This document shows positions 48,142-56,250 of a stretch of DNA of 64,000 nt, one piece after another (position 1 is the first letter of the stretch; each line of letters begins with the position of its first letter). This DNA comes from Hymenobacter canadensis (GTDB taxonomy: Bacteria > Bacteroidota > Bacteroidia > Cytophagales > Hymenobacteraceae): positions 186,001 to 250,000 of the forward strand of contig NZ_CP114767.1 in assembly GCF_027359925.1 (NCBI RefSeq), given 5' to 3'. Below the pieces are notes generated by a model, which was given only the letters and a program-made list of their open reading frames with translations, was not told the DNA's origin and searched no databases. The position numbers and the translations under genes are program-made.

Positions 48142-48891
48142 CTAGGTCAGCATGCCGCCGTCTACCTGCAGTACCTGGCCGGTGATGTAGCTGCTGTCGT
48201 CGGAGGCGAGGAAGGCGGTGGCTTTGGCCACGTCTTCGGGGGTGCCGCCGCGACGCAGCGGAATGGCTTTGCGCCACTCGTCTACCTGTTTGGAGTCGAG
48301 GGCGTCGGTCATTTCGGTTTCGATGAAGCCGGGGGCTACGGCGTTGCAGCGGATGTTGCGCGAGCCCAGCTCCAGCGCCACCGACTTCGTGAAGCCGATA
48401 ATGCCCGATTTGGAGGCCGCGTAGTTGCTCTGGCCGGCGTTGCCTTTGATGCCTACCACCGAGCTCATGTTGATGATGCTGCCGGCTTTGGCGCGCATCA
48501 TGGGTTTGGTGGCGGCTTTGGTGAGGTTGAACACCGACTTCAGATTCACGGCCAGGACCTGGTCCCACTGCTGCTCGCTCATACGCATGAGCAGGCCGTC
48601 CTGCGTGATGCCGGCGTTATTCACCAGAATATCCAGCTTGCCGAACTCGGCTACCACGTCGTCCACCAGCTTCTCGGCTTCGGCATATACCGAGGCGTCG
48701 GAGCGGAAGCCCTTCACTTTGGTGCCGTGGGCGGCCAGCTCCTGTTCGAGCTGCTGGCCTTTCTCTACGCTGGAGAGGTAGGTGAAAGCCACCTGAGCGC
48801 CCAGTTGGGCAAAATGCACCGCAATGGCGCGGCCGATTCCTTTGGAAGCGCCCGTAATCAGGGCCACTTTTCCGTCGAGCAATTTTGTCAT
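48142..48891 (-). CDS. fabG: 3-oxoacyl-ACP reductase FabG
   Basis: The 249-residue protein is a classical short-chain dehydrogenase: GKVALITGASKGIGRAIAVH (NADPH loop), ILVNNAGITQDGLLMRMSEQ, the catalytic Ser-Tyr-Lys in INMSSVVGIKGNAGQSNYAA and ASKSGIIGFTKS, and the C-terminal end TGQVLQVDGGMLT. The block NNAGITQDGLLMRM and the DGGM end are typical of FabG, which reduces 3-oxoacyl-ACP in fatty acid elongation. The ATG at 48891 is used; upstream residues shadow a repeat. It stands apart from other fab genes, so a related SDR role is possible. Confidence 0.92.
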   Translation of the reverse strand: MTKLLDGKVALITGASKGIGRAIAVHFAQLGAQVAFTYLSSVEKGQQLEQELAAHGTKVKGFRSDASVYAEAEKLVDDVVAEFGKLDILVNNAGITQDGLLMRMSEQQWDQVLAVNLKSVFNLTKAATKPMMRAKAGSIINMSSVVGIKGNAGQSNYAASKSGIIGFTKSVALELGSRNIRCNAVAPGFIETEMTDALDSKQVDEWRKAIPLRRGGTPEDVAKATAFLASDDSSYITGQVLQVDGGMLT

Positions 48892-48933
48892 GCGGCGAAG
48901 GTAAGGATTGGCGGTATTAGCTTGCAGGAAAAT

Positions 48934-49033
48934 GTAGCGCCAAGCTCCAGCTTGGTGCATCGTTGAACGATTCCGCTAGAAATCGTTCAGCAGGCACCGT
49001 CCCATGACCCGCCAAGCTGGAGCTTGGCGCTAC
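48934..49033. repeat. REPIN-like inverted pair, GTAGCGCCAAGCTCC...GTTG type
   Basis: The left arm (48934-48965) starts GTAGCGCCAAGCTCCAGCTT with tail ATCGTTGAAC; the right arm (about 49010-49033) is its reverse. Core CAAGCTCCAGCTTG is identical to those at 39452 and 55061. It fills the gap between the divergent fabG and flavoprotein genes and ends 3 bases before the flavoprotein ATG. Confidence 0.85.
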
Positions 49034-49035
49034 GT

Positions 49036-50277
49036 ATGCTCGAAACCGATATCTGCATTCTGGGTGCCGGGCCCGGCGGCGCCACGGCGGCCTTGCACCT
49101 GGCCAACGCCGGTCACCGCTGCCTGCTGCTGGACAAGGCCACCTTTCCGCGCGACAAAGTGTGCGGCGACGCCCTCAGTGGTAAAGTCATCAGCGAGCTG
49201 CGCCGGATAGGGGAGGCGCTGCCCGCTCAGCTGGCCGCCGACCCCGCCCAGTTGCCCAGCTGGGGCATTGACTTTTACGCCCCCAACGGCCGCAAGCTGG
49301 CCGTGCCCTTCAAGCCCGGCTACAACAAAGCCACTGACCGCGCCGCCGGCCACATCAGCAAGCGCATTGACTTCGATAATTTCCTGGTGGAAGAAGTGCG
49401 CCGCCGCCCCGAAATCGACTTCCGCGAAGGCCTGGACGCCGCCCTGCCCGAGCAGCAGCCCGACGGCCGCTGGCTGGTGCGAGACGCCGCCGGCACGCCC
49501 GTGGCGCTGGCGCGACTGCTGCTGGTGGCCAATGGGGCGCAGTCGGGGTTTGCGCGGCAGGTGGCCGGGCACGCGCTGGAGCCGGCCCACCACTGCGCGG
49601 GGCTGCGGGCCTACTACCGCGGCGTGCAGGGCCTGCACCCCGACAATTTTATCGAGCTGCACTTCATCAAAGACTTCTTGCCGGGCTATCTGTGGGTGTT
49701 CCCGCTGCCCAACGGTGAAGCCAACGTGGGCGTGGGTATGCTCACGGAAGCCGTGTCGAAAAAGAAAGTGAATCTGCGCGAGCGGCTGGCCGAAATCCTG
49801 CAGACGCACCCCGCCCTCAAAGACCGGTTCGCCGGGGCCGAGCGGCTGGGGCCGGTGCGCGGCTTTGGGCTGCCGCTGGGCTCTAAGCGCCGCGCGCTGT
49901 CGGGCAAGAACTACCTGCTGCTCGGCGACGCCGCCTCGCTCATCGACCCGTTTACGGGCGAAGGCATTAGCCACGCCATGGTATCTGGGCGGCACGCCGC
50001 CGACTGGGCCGGCCGGGCGCTGGCCACCCAGGATTGCTCGCCCGCGTTTCTGCGCGGCTACGACGCGGCCGTGTACAACCGCCTAGGCCAGGAGCTACGC
50101 CTGAGCCGCGCCATGCAGAAGCTACTCGACTATCCGTGGCTGTTCAACTTCATTGCCAACCGCGCCGCCAACAACCCCACCCTGGCCGAAACCCTGTCCA
50201 TGATGTTCCTGGACCTGGATATGCGCGAACGGCTGCGCCAGCCGAGTTTCTACGTGAAACTGCTGTTTGGGCGGTAG
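49036..50277 (+). CDS. Geranylgeranyl-reductase-family FAD-dependent oxidoreductase
   Basis: The 413-residue protein has an FAD-binding start (DICILGAGPGGATAALHLAN), the FPRDKVCGDALSGK block that marks the geranylgeranyl reductase (GGR) family, and a second dinucleotide/FAD motif LLLGDAASLIDPFTGEGISH. The family reduces double bonds in isoprenoid chains or oxidizes lipids; the substrate is unknown, and carotenoid or archaeal-like lipid genes are not near. The ATG at 49036 is preferred; a longer frame from 49024 lies in the repeat arm. Confidence 0.9.
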   Translation: MLETDICILGAGPGGATAALHLANAGHRCLLLDKATFPRDKVCGDALSGKVISELRRIGEALPAQLAADPAQLPSWGIDFYAPNGRKLAVPFKPGYNKATDRAAGHISKRIDFDNFLVEEVRRRPEIDFREGLDAALPEQQPDGRWLVRDAAGTPVALARLLLVANGAQSGFARQVAGHALEPAHHCAGLRAYYRGVQGLHPDNFIELHFIKDFLPGYLWVFPLPNGEANVGVGMLTEAVSKKKVNLRERLAEILQTHPALKDRFAGAERLGPVRGFGLPLGSKRRALSGKNYLLLGDAASLIDPFTGEGISHAMVSGRHAADWAGRALATQDCSPAFLRGYDAAVYNRLGQELRLSRAMQKLLDYPWLFNFIANRAANNPTLAETLSMMFLDLDMRERLRQPSFYVKLLFGR

Positions 50278-50292
50278 TCCGATAAAATAGAT

Positions 50293-50414
50293 AGAACGTC
50301 ATTCCGAGCGAAGGCGGAGCCGTAGCCGAGGAATCTCGCTAGTGTAGTAACTGATTTTACCACGCTGGCGAGATTCCTCGGCTACGGCTCCGCCTTTGCT
50401 CGGAATGACGTTCT
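50293..50414. repeat. Inverted repeat, AGAACGTCATTCCGAGC type
   Basis: Arms at 50293-50339 and 50368-50414 are complementary over about 47 bases with one or two mismatches, around a 28-base loop. They start AGAACGTCATTCCGAGCG and include GAGGAATCTCGC. It lies between two convergent genes and may serve as a bidirectional terminator. Confidence 0.85.
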
Positions 50415-50431
50415 GCCACTAACCCATTAAA

Positions 50432-51163
50432 CTACTTGCCGGCGTAGCGGCGGAGGCTCTTGGCGGCTTCAGGGTTGAGCTGGGTGGCTTTTTCGAGGTC
50501 GGTTTTGGCCTCGGCGGGCTTGTTTATGGAGGCGTAGCTGATGCCGCGGTACTCGTAGGCGTCGGCGTAGGTGGGGTCCAACTCGAGGGCCTTAGTGAAA
50601 TCGGGGATGGCGGCCTTGAAGTTGAACATCTGCATGCGGGCCGCGCCCCGGCCGAAGAAGGCCTCCTTGTCGGTGGGGTTGTAGCGGGTGGCTTTGCTGA
50701 AGTCGGAGATGGCGGGGGCGTACTGCTTGAGCTTGAGGCGGTTCAGGCCGCGGTTGTAGTACACTTCGGCGTTGGTGGGTTTGAGGCGGGCGGCTAGGTT
50801 GTAGTCCGCAATGGCGTCGGCGTAGTCCTTGAGGTGGCTTTTGGCCTTGGCCCGGGTCAGCAGCGCGTCGAAGTTGCGGGGCGACGCCTTGAGCGTGGCG
50901 TCGGCGGTGCGGATTTCGTTGCGGTAGTCGGCGCTGGATTTGCGGGCGGCGGCTTCCATGGTGCCGGGGGCGGGCACGGGTGCGGCGGAGGCCGTTGCTA
51001 CCTCCGTGCCAGTGCTGGCGGTAGCAGCCGGCGCGGCAACGGTTTCCTGGCGCATGGCGCGCTGGGTGGTGCCGGGCTTGTCGGCTTCGGTGGTGGTGGC
51101 ACACTGGCTGAAAAACAGCAGGCTGCCGGTGATGGAAAGCAGGGAGAGTAGACGGTGGTTCAT
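50432..51163 (-). CDS. TPR-repeat lipoprotein
   Basis: The 243-residue protein has a lipoprotein signal (MNHRLLSLLSITGSLLFFSQ, Cys21), a Thr/Ala-rich linker (about 25-80), and three to four tetratricopeptide repeats (about 85-240): ADYNLAARLKPTNAEVYYNR, ISDFSKATRYNPTDKEAFFG, and IPDFTKALELDPTYADAYEY. TPR lipoproteins act as scaffolds at the periplasmic or outer face. No partner is evident. The ATG at 51163 is preferred over the longer frame. Confidence 0.85.
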   Translation of the reverse strand: MNHRLLSLLSITGSLLFFSQCATTTEADKPGTTQRAMRQETVAAPAATASTGTEVATASAAPVPAPGTMEAAARKSSADYRNEIRTADATLKASPRNFDALLTRAKAKSHLKDYADAIADYNLAARLKPTNAEVYYNRGLNRLKLKQYAPAISDFSKATRYNPTDKEAFFGRGAARMQMFNFKAAIPDFTKALELDPTYADAYEYRGISYASINKPAEAKTDLEKATQLNPEAAKSLRRYAGK

Positions 51164-51302
51164 GAGCAAAGCAGTCAGAAAGGAGGCGCCAGGGCGCCGG
51201 ACAGGTAAATCGGGTCTTCTACGGGGCATCGGCCCGAACGGATATAGGCCGGCCGTTGTTTTAAGCGGCCTGCCGGGCTGGCAGGCGGCTGGCGGCCGTC
51301 AG

Positions 51303-51332
51303 TTGGCGAGTTGCGCGGCCTGCCTATCTTTG
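51303..51332 (+). promoter_or_regulatory. Promoter of lpd
   Basis: TTG at 51303-51305, a spacer of 19 bases, then TATCTTTG at 51325-51332: a full match to the Bacteroidota primary promoter. The lpd start is 64 bases downstream. Confidence 0.75.
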
Positions 51333-51396
51333 CCGGGCCCCGCCAGCAGTCCATGCCCGGTGCGGGCTTTTCAATCTCACCCTCAAGTATAACAAC

Positions 51397-52791
51397 ATGG
51401 CATTGCAATACGACCTGGTCGTTGTCGGCAGCGGCCCCGGCGGCTACGTGGCTGCTATCCGGGCTTCGCAGCTTGGTCTGAAAGTCGGCGTTATCGAGCG
51501 GGAGTCGCTCGGCGGCATCTGCCTCAACTGGGGCTGCATTCCTACCAAAGCCCTGCTCAAAAGCGCCCAGGTGTTTGAATACCTCAACCACGCCGCCGAT
51601 TATGGCCTCAAAGCCGAGGGCGTGGGCTATGATTTTGGTGCCGTGATTAAGCGCAGCCGCGGTGTGGCTGAGGGCATGAGCAAGGGCATCAATTTCCTGT
51701 TTAAAAAGAATAAAATCGACGCCCTGATGGGCACCGGCAAGCTGCTGGCCCCCGGCAAAGTGGAGCTCACCAAAGCCGATGGCACCAAGGAAACGGTGGA
51801 GGCTAAGAGCATCATTCTGGCCACCGGTACCCGCGCCCGCCAGCTGCCCAGCATGCCCATCGACGGCCAGAAGATCATTGAGTACCGCAAGGCCATGACC
51901 ATGGAGCAGCTGCCCAAGCGCCTCGTGGTGGTGGGTTCTGGCGCCATCGGCGTCGAGTTTGCCTACTTCTACCGCACCATGGGTTCGGAGGTGACGGTGG
52001 TGGAATACCTGCCCCGCATTGTGCCCGTGGAGGACGAGGAAGTGAGCCGGCAGATGGAAAAGTCGTTCCGCAAAATCGGCATCAACGTGCTGACCAGTGC
52101 CGAGGTGACGAAGGTGGACACCAGCGGCGCTGGCTGCCATGTAACCATCAAAACCGCCAAAGGGGAGCAGCAGGTGGAGTGCGACGTGGTGCTGAGCGCC
52201 GTGGGCGTGCAGACCAACCTCGAAAACATTGGCATTGAGGAGCTGGGTATCAAGGTGGAGAAGGGCCGCGTTATCGTCGACGACTTCTACCAGACCAACG
52301 TGCCCGGCATCTACGCCATCGGCGACATCGTGCCCGGCCCTGCCCTGGCCCACGTGGCTTCGGCCGAAGGCATTATCTGCGTCGAGAAAATTGCTGGTCA
52401 CCACCCCGAGCCGCTCAACTACCAGAACATTCCCGGCTGCACCTACGCCTCGCCGGAAATTGCCTCGGTAGGCCTCACCGAAGCCGAAGCCAAAAACCAG
52501 GGCTACGACATCCTGGTGGGCAAATTCCCGTTCTCGGCCTCCGGCAAAGCTTCGGCCGCCGGCGTGAAAGACGGCTTCGTGAAAGTCATCTTCGACAAGA
52601 AGTACGGCGAGTGGCTGGGCGCCCACATGATTGGGGCCAACGTAACCGAAATGATTGCCGAGGTAGTAGTAGCCCGCAAGCTCGAAACCACCGGCCACGA
52701 AATCATCAAGGCCGTGCACCCGCACCCCACCATGAGCGAGGCCATCATGGAGGCCGCCGCCGCCGCCTACGGCGAGGTGATTCACCTGTAA
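51397..52791 (+). CDS. lpdA: Dihydrolipoyl dehydrogenase
   Basis: The 464-residue protein has the FAD motif VVVGSGPGGYVAAIRASQLG, the redox-active pair in GGICLNWGCIPTKALLK, a second dinucleotide motif VVVGSGAIGVEFAYFYRTMG, the FAD contact YAIGDIVPGPALAHVASAEG, and the dimer-interface end VKAVHPHPTMSEAIMEAAAA with catalytic His and Glu. It reoxidizes dihydrolipoamide in 2-oxoacid dehydrogenase and glycine cleavage complexes. The partner E1 and E2 genes are not adjacent. It has its own promoter and terminator. Confidence 0.97.
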   Translation: MALQYDLVVVGSGPGGYVAAIRASQLGLKVGVIERESLGGICLNWGCIPTKALLKSAQVFEYLNHAADYGLKAEGVGYDFGAVIKRSRGVAEGMSKGINFLFKKNKIDALMGTGKLLAPGKVELTKADGTKETVEAKSIILATGTRARQLPSMPIDGQKIIEYRKAMTMEQLPKRLVVVGSGAIGVEFAYFYRTMGSEVTVVEYLPRIVPVEDEEVSRQMEKSFRKIGINVLTSAEVTKVDTSGAGCHVTIKTAKGEQQVECDVVLSAVGVQTNLENIGIEELGIKVEKGRVIVDDFYQTNVPGIYAIGDIVPGPALAHVASAEGIICVEKIAGHHPEPLNYQNIPGCTYASPEIASVGLTEAEAKNQGYDILVGKFPFSASGKASAAGVKDGFVKVIFDKKYGEWLGAHMIGANVTEMIAEVVVARKLETTGHEIIKAVHPHPTMSEAIMEAAAAAYGEVIHL

Positions 52792-52795
52792 AACT

Positions 52796-52819
52796 GTAGC
52801 ATAGGCTTCAGCCTGTGCC
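52796..52819. repeat. Single copy of the GTAGCATAGG...TGTGCC unit
   Basis: These 24 bases are identical to the arm at 24495-24518. Here the opposite arm is missing and the lpd terminator follows 7 bases later. It starts 5 bases after the lpd stop codon. Confidence 0.8.
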
Positions 52820-52826
52820 GCATAAG

Positions 52827-52860
52827 AAAGGCCCCGAAACCGTCTGGTTTCGGGGCCTTT
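52827..52860 (+). terminator. Terminator of lpd
   Basis: AAAGGCCCCGAAACC pairs with GGTTTCGGGGCCTTT around a short loop, followed by TTC. Confidence 0.88.
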
Positions 52861-52937
52861 TCAATATGTTTTAATTAGACAGTTAAGTCGAACAATGATA
52901 TTGGAACGCCAGAAGTAGTAATGTGATATGGTGAATA

Positions 52938-53603
52938 TTATTTTGCTGGGCTCTCATAATCTATATCTGGAGGAGGAGCTTGTACTGATGATTCATCATC
53001 ATACTCTAAAATTGGTTCATCATTCTCGTTCTCTATTCTATGATATGAGCTATTCTGTTTCTGAAAATCAACGATGACGTTGTTGCAATTAACACTGGGT
53101 AAAACAGTATTAAGGAAAGCCTTCTGTAATGAGGCTGAATAAAATATCCATTTTGGATTTTCTTCAAAAATAATATTAGCAAGAATGATAGGATATGCAA
53201 CGATTGGGTATACAGTTCGTGATATAGATCCAATAGTTATTTTATCTTCATAGCTTTTTTGTTCCTCATGCAAACGTCTGCTTATTTCGAATAATGAGAG
53301 GTCTTTTAGGTGAGGCTTGATTTTAGTTATATAGATAAGTAATTCTTGTTGTTCTGACTTAGCGTCATCAGCCTTGCGTTTCCACATCGTGTATACCCAA
53401 TAATATATATAAGGATATGGATGTGACAAAGGATGAATTATATTAGTTTCTAGTAATTCGGGAAATTGAAAGTGGCGACTTATGATTTCAATATGTTTTT
53501 CTAAATCATCGATATTGAAAAACTGAAAACTTGGGTTTGTTTGAACTGCTTCTCGATACAGCTCTTCTGTATTAAAAGAAGGTAATTTATATTGGGTATC
53601 CAT
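52938..53603 (-). CDS. AT-rich orphan protein, unknown function
   Basis: The 221-residue protein is soluble and charged, with many Ile, Lys, Asn and Tyr residues (ITKIKPHLKDLSLFEISRRL), an aromatic-rich middle (LSHPYPYIYYWVYTMWKR) and an acidic proline-rich tail (SVQAPPPDIDYESPAK). Composition is unlike the rest: 19 of the 60 bases at 53161-53220 are G or C, and codons end mostly in A or T. This suggests recent transfer. A -7-like box (TACATTTG, 53659-53652) lies upstream. No family is recognised, and no mobile gene is adjacent. Confidence 0.65.
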   Translation of the reverse strand: MDTQYKLPSFNTEELYREAVQTNPSFQFFNIDDLEKHIEIISRHFQFPELLETNIIHPLSHPYPYIYYWVYTMWKRKADDAKSEQQELLIYITKIKPHLKDLSLFEISRRLHEEQKSYEDKITIGSISRTVYPIVAYPIILANIIFEENPKWIFYSASLQKAFLNTVLPSVNCNNVIVDFQKQNSSYHRIENENDEPILEYDDESSVQAPPPDIDYESPAK

Positions 53604-53751
53604 TAGAGTAAATTGAAAATAGGGTTATTCAAATTGCCATTGGGGAAAAATCAAATGTAAACAAAAACCATGTTATAGTGACCGTAGTTTCAACCCAGTA
53701 TTGGGTTTGCTATCGGTGGCGTTTCTGGCCGCATAGCAGGGGAGGCCGGCG

Positions 53752-55050
53752 CTATACCAGCCGGCTCCCCGCCCGGAACCGTGCCACTTTCGCCTGGATT
53801 TCTTCCAGGCCGAGGTTGTGCACGCTGCCCAAGTGGGTGGTCTGAAACTCCTTATGGGGCACGTACGAGCCGTCTTCCACGGCCAGGCCCACCTGCTTGT
53901 AGGCGGTGCGGAAGGGCGTGCCGGTCTGGATGAGCTGGTTGATATTCTCCACCGTAAATACGGCGTCGTATTTGGGCTGGTTGAGCAGATCGGGCTTGAT
54001 GCGCAGCTGGGGCAGGGCAAACAGCACGATGTCGAGGATGTCGAGAAACTGCGTCATCGGCTCGAACAGGATTTCCTTGAGAATCTGGAAGTCCCGGTGG
54101 TAGCCGCTGGGCAGGTTGCTGGTGGCCAGTATGAGCGTGTTGGGCAGGGCCTGCAGGGCGTTGCAGCGGGCCCGGATTAGCTCGAACACGTCAGGGTTTT
54201 TCTTGTGGGGCATGATGCTAGAGCCGGTGGTGAAGGCCGCCGGCAGCTCCACGAAGGCCATATCCTGCGAGTTGTAGAGCACCAAGTCGTAGGCCATTTT
54301 GGCCAGGGTGGCGGCCATGCCGGCCAGGGCAAAGGCCACGGTTTTCTCGGTTTTCCCACGCAGCATCTGGGCTCCCACGCTGCTCACGGCCAGGTTGCCG
54401 AAGCCCATTTCCTGGGTGGTCTGCAGCCGGTCGATGGGGAAGGAGCTACCGAAGCCCGCGCCCGAGCCCAGCGGGTTTTGGTCGGCCACGGTGTGGGCGG
54501 CCTCGAACAACGCTAGATCCAGCAGCAGGTGTTCGGCGTAGGCCGAAAACCACAGCCCGAACGAGCTGGGCATAGCCGCCTGGAAGTGGGTGTAGCCGGG
54601 CATCAGGTCGGTTTTGTGATCCTCTGCCTTCTGCAACAGTACCTCCACCAGCTCCAGGGTGCGGGCGGCGGCGCGTTGGGTGTAGTCTTTCAGAAAGAGC
54701 TGAATGGCCGTCAGCACTTGGTCGTTGCGGGAGCGGGCGGTGTGGATTTTCTTGCCCGCGTCGCCATAGTGCTCGGTCAGGTATGACTCGATTTTGGAAT
54801 GCACGTCTTCGAAGTCCTCGCCGATGGTGAACGTGCCGGCTTCCAGTTGGGCAGCCAGCTCCTGCAGGCCCTGCTGCAACTGCTGGTTTTCGTTCCCGGA
54901 AATCAGCCCCGCCCCGGCCAGCATATTGGCCTGGGCCCGGGACGCCTGCACGTCAAACTGCGCCAAGTACATATCCAGCTCCCGGTCGCGCCCGATGGTG
55001 AACTGCTCGATTTTCTTATCAACGGCAATGCCTTTATCCCAGATTTTCAT
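53752..55050 (-). CDS. argH: Argininosuccinate lyase
   Basis: The 432-residue protein has the ArgH signatures DVHSKIESYLTEHYGDAGKK, HTARSRNDQVLTAIQLFLKD, PGYTHFQAAMPSSFGLWFSA, and the family mark GSSIMPHKKNPDVFELIRAR. It splits argininosuccinate into arginine and fumarate. The length is a little short compared with bacterial ArgH (about 460), in the C-terminal domain. The ATG at 55050 is used. It is the last of the leftward arginine genes and is separated from the argE-like gene by a REPIN-like pair. Confidence 0.96.
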   Translation of the reverse strand: MKIWDKGIAVDKKIEQFTIGRDRELDMYLAQFDVQASRAQANMLAGAGLISGNENQQLQQGLQELAAQLEAGTFTIGEDFEDVHSKIESYLTEHYGDAGKKIHTARSRNDQVLTAIQLFLKDYTQRAAARTLELVEVLLQKAEDHKTDLMPGYTHFQAAMPSSFGLWFSAYAEHLLLDLALFEAAHTVADQNPLGSGAGFGSSFPIDRLQTTQEMGFGNLAVSSVGAQMLRGKTEKTVAFALAGMAATLAKMAYDLVLYNSQDMAFVELPAAFTTGSSIMPHKKNPDVFELIRARCNALQALPNTLILATSNLPSGYHRDFQILKEILFEPMTQFLDILDIVLFALPQLRIKPDLLNQPKYDAVFTVENINQLIQTGTPFRTAYKQVGLAVEDGSYVPHKEFQTTHLGSVHNLGLEEIQAKVARFRAGSRLV

Positions 55051-55060
55051 GTGTGTTGCA

Positions 55061-55186
55061 GTAACACCAAGCTCCAGCTTGGTGAATCGTTGAACAGAAT
55101 CGTTGTTGCGCGCACAGGGCAGTGAAAAGCGGATGCCTCAGGCTGCCCGTCGTTCAACGATTCACCAAGCTGGAGCTTGGTGTTAC
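55061..55186. repeat. REPIN-like inverted pair, GTAACACCAAGCTCC...GTTGAAC type
   Basis: Perfect 35-base arms (55061-55095 and 55152-55186) start GTAACACCAAGCTCCAGCTT and end AATCGTTGAAC. The TTA at 55183-55185 in the right arm is the stop codon of the argE-like gene. The core is the same as at 39452 and 48934. Confidence 0.88.
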
Positions 55187-56250
55187 AACTCCAGCCCGTC
55201 CAGCAAAGCTACATACCCCTGCACGCCGGCGCGGATTTCGCTGAGCAGGATGTACTCGTCGGGGGTGTGGGAGCGGGCCGAGTCGCCGGGGCCGATTTTG
55301 ACGGTCGTGAAGGGCATCATGCTCTGGTCGGAGAGGGTGACGGAGCCGAAGGTACGGCAACCCAGCGCCACGCCGCGCTGCACCAGCGGGTGCGTGAGCG
55401 GGATGCGCGAGGAGTTGAGGTGGGTGGAGCGTGGCGTTACCTCGGCCCCGATGAGACTGCGCACGAATTCCACCACTTCCGGGTTGGTATACAGCTCGTT
55501 GGTACGCACGTCGGCCACGAAGGTGCACCGATCGGGTACCACGTTGTGCTGGGTGCCGGCCTGCATCTGCGTTACGGTCAGTTTCACCGGACCCAGCAGC
55601 TCCGACACCCGCTCAAACTGGTAGTCACGCAGGCGCTGCACATCGTCGAGGGCTTTGTAGAGGGCGTTTTCGCCTTCCTCGCGGGCCGCGTGCCCGGTGC
55701 GGCCGTGGGCTACGCAGTCGAGCACCACCAGGCCCTTTTCAGCCACCGCCAGGTCCATCTGCGTCGGTTCGCCCACGATGCCCAGGTCAATCTTCGGCAG
55801 CAGCGGCAGCAGCCGGCGGATGCCGTTCGCGCCCGATACTTCCTCCTCGGCCGTAATGGCGCAGATAAGGTTGTAGGGCAGATTCTCCTGCTCGTGGAAG
55901 TAGAGGAATGTGGCCAGCAGACTCACCGCCGAAGCTCCCGCGTCGTTGCTGCCCAGGCCGGTCAGCCGGTCGCCCTCCATCACAGCCCCGAACGGGTCGG
56001 CGGTCCAGGACGCGCCGGGCTTGACGGTGTCGTGGTGGGAGTTGAGCAGGATGGTGGGCTTGGCCGGGTCAAAGCGCTTCGATAGGGCCCACACGTTGTT
56101 CGCGTCGCGCTGGGGGCGGGCGCCGTGGAAAGTCAGAAACCGGAAAATAAGCTCGGCCGTCTGGTCTTCTTCCCGGGACAAGGAAGGCGTCTGTACCAGC
56201 TGAATCAGCAGCTCAATGGCGTCGTTGGTGAGGGCAGTTAGTTCCTGCAT
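55183..56250 (-). CDS. M20 family deacylase, ArgE/DapE type (arginine pathway)
   Basis: The 355-residue protein has the M20 metal-site blocks: LLNSHHDTVKPGASWTADPF, LTGLGSNDAGASAVSLLATF, ICAITAEEEVSGANGIRRLL with the catalytic Glu pair and LGIVGEPTQMDLAVAEKGLV. Its place between argB and argH shows that it removes an N-acyl group from an arginine precursor. In Bacteroidota that group is often on citrulline and may be acetyl or succinyl; this sequence does not tell which. It overlaps argB by 13 bases (frames ...ATGCAGG...). Its stop is in a repeat arm. Confidence 0.9.
   Translation of the reverse strand: MQELTALTNDAIELLIQLVQTPSLSREEDQTAELIFRFLTFHGARPQRDANNVWALSKRFDPAKPTILLNSHHDTVKPGASWTADPFGAVMEGDRLTGLGSNDAGASAVSLLATFLYFHEQENLPYNLICAITAEEEVSGANGIRRLLPLLPKIDLGIVGEPTQMDLAVAEKGLVVLDCVAHGRTGHAAREEGENALYKALDDVQRLRDYQFERVSELLGPVKLTVTQMQAGTQHNVVPDRCTFVADVRTNELYTNPEVVEFVRSLIGAEVTPRSTHLNSSRIPLTHPLVQRGVALGCRTFGSVTLSDQSMMPFTTVKIGPGDSARSHTPDEYILLSEIRAGVQGYVALLDGLEL

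Noticed and set aside
51175..52785. 536-residue frame on the minus strand
   Set aside because: Antisense to lpd.
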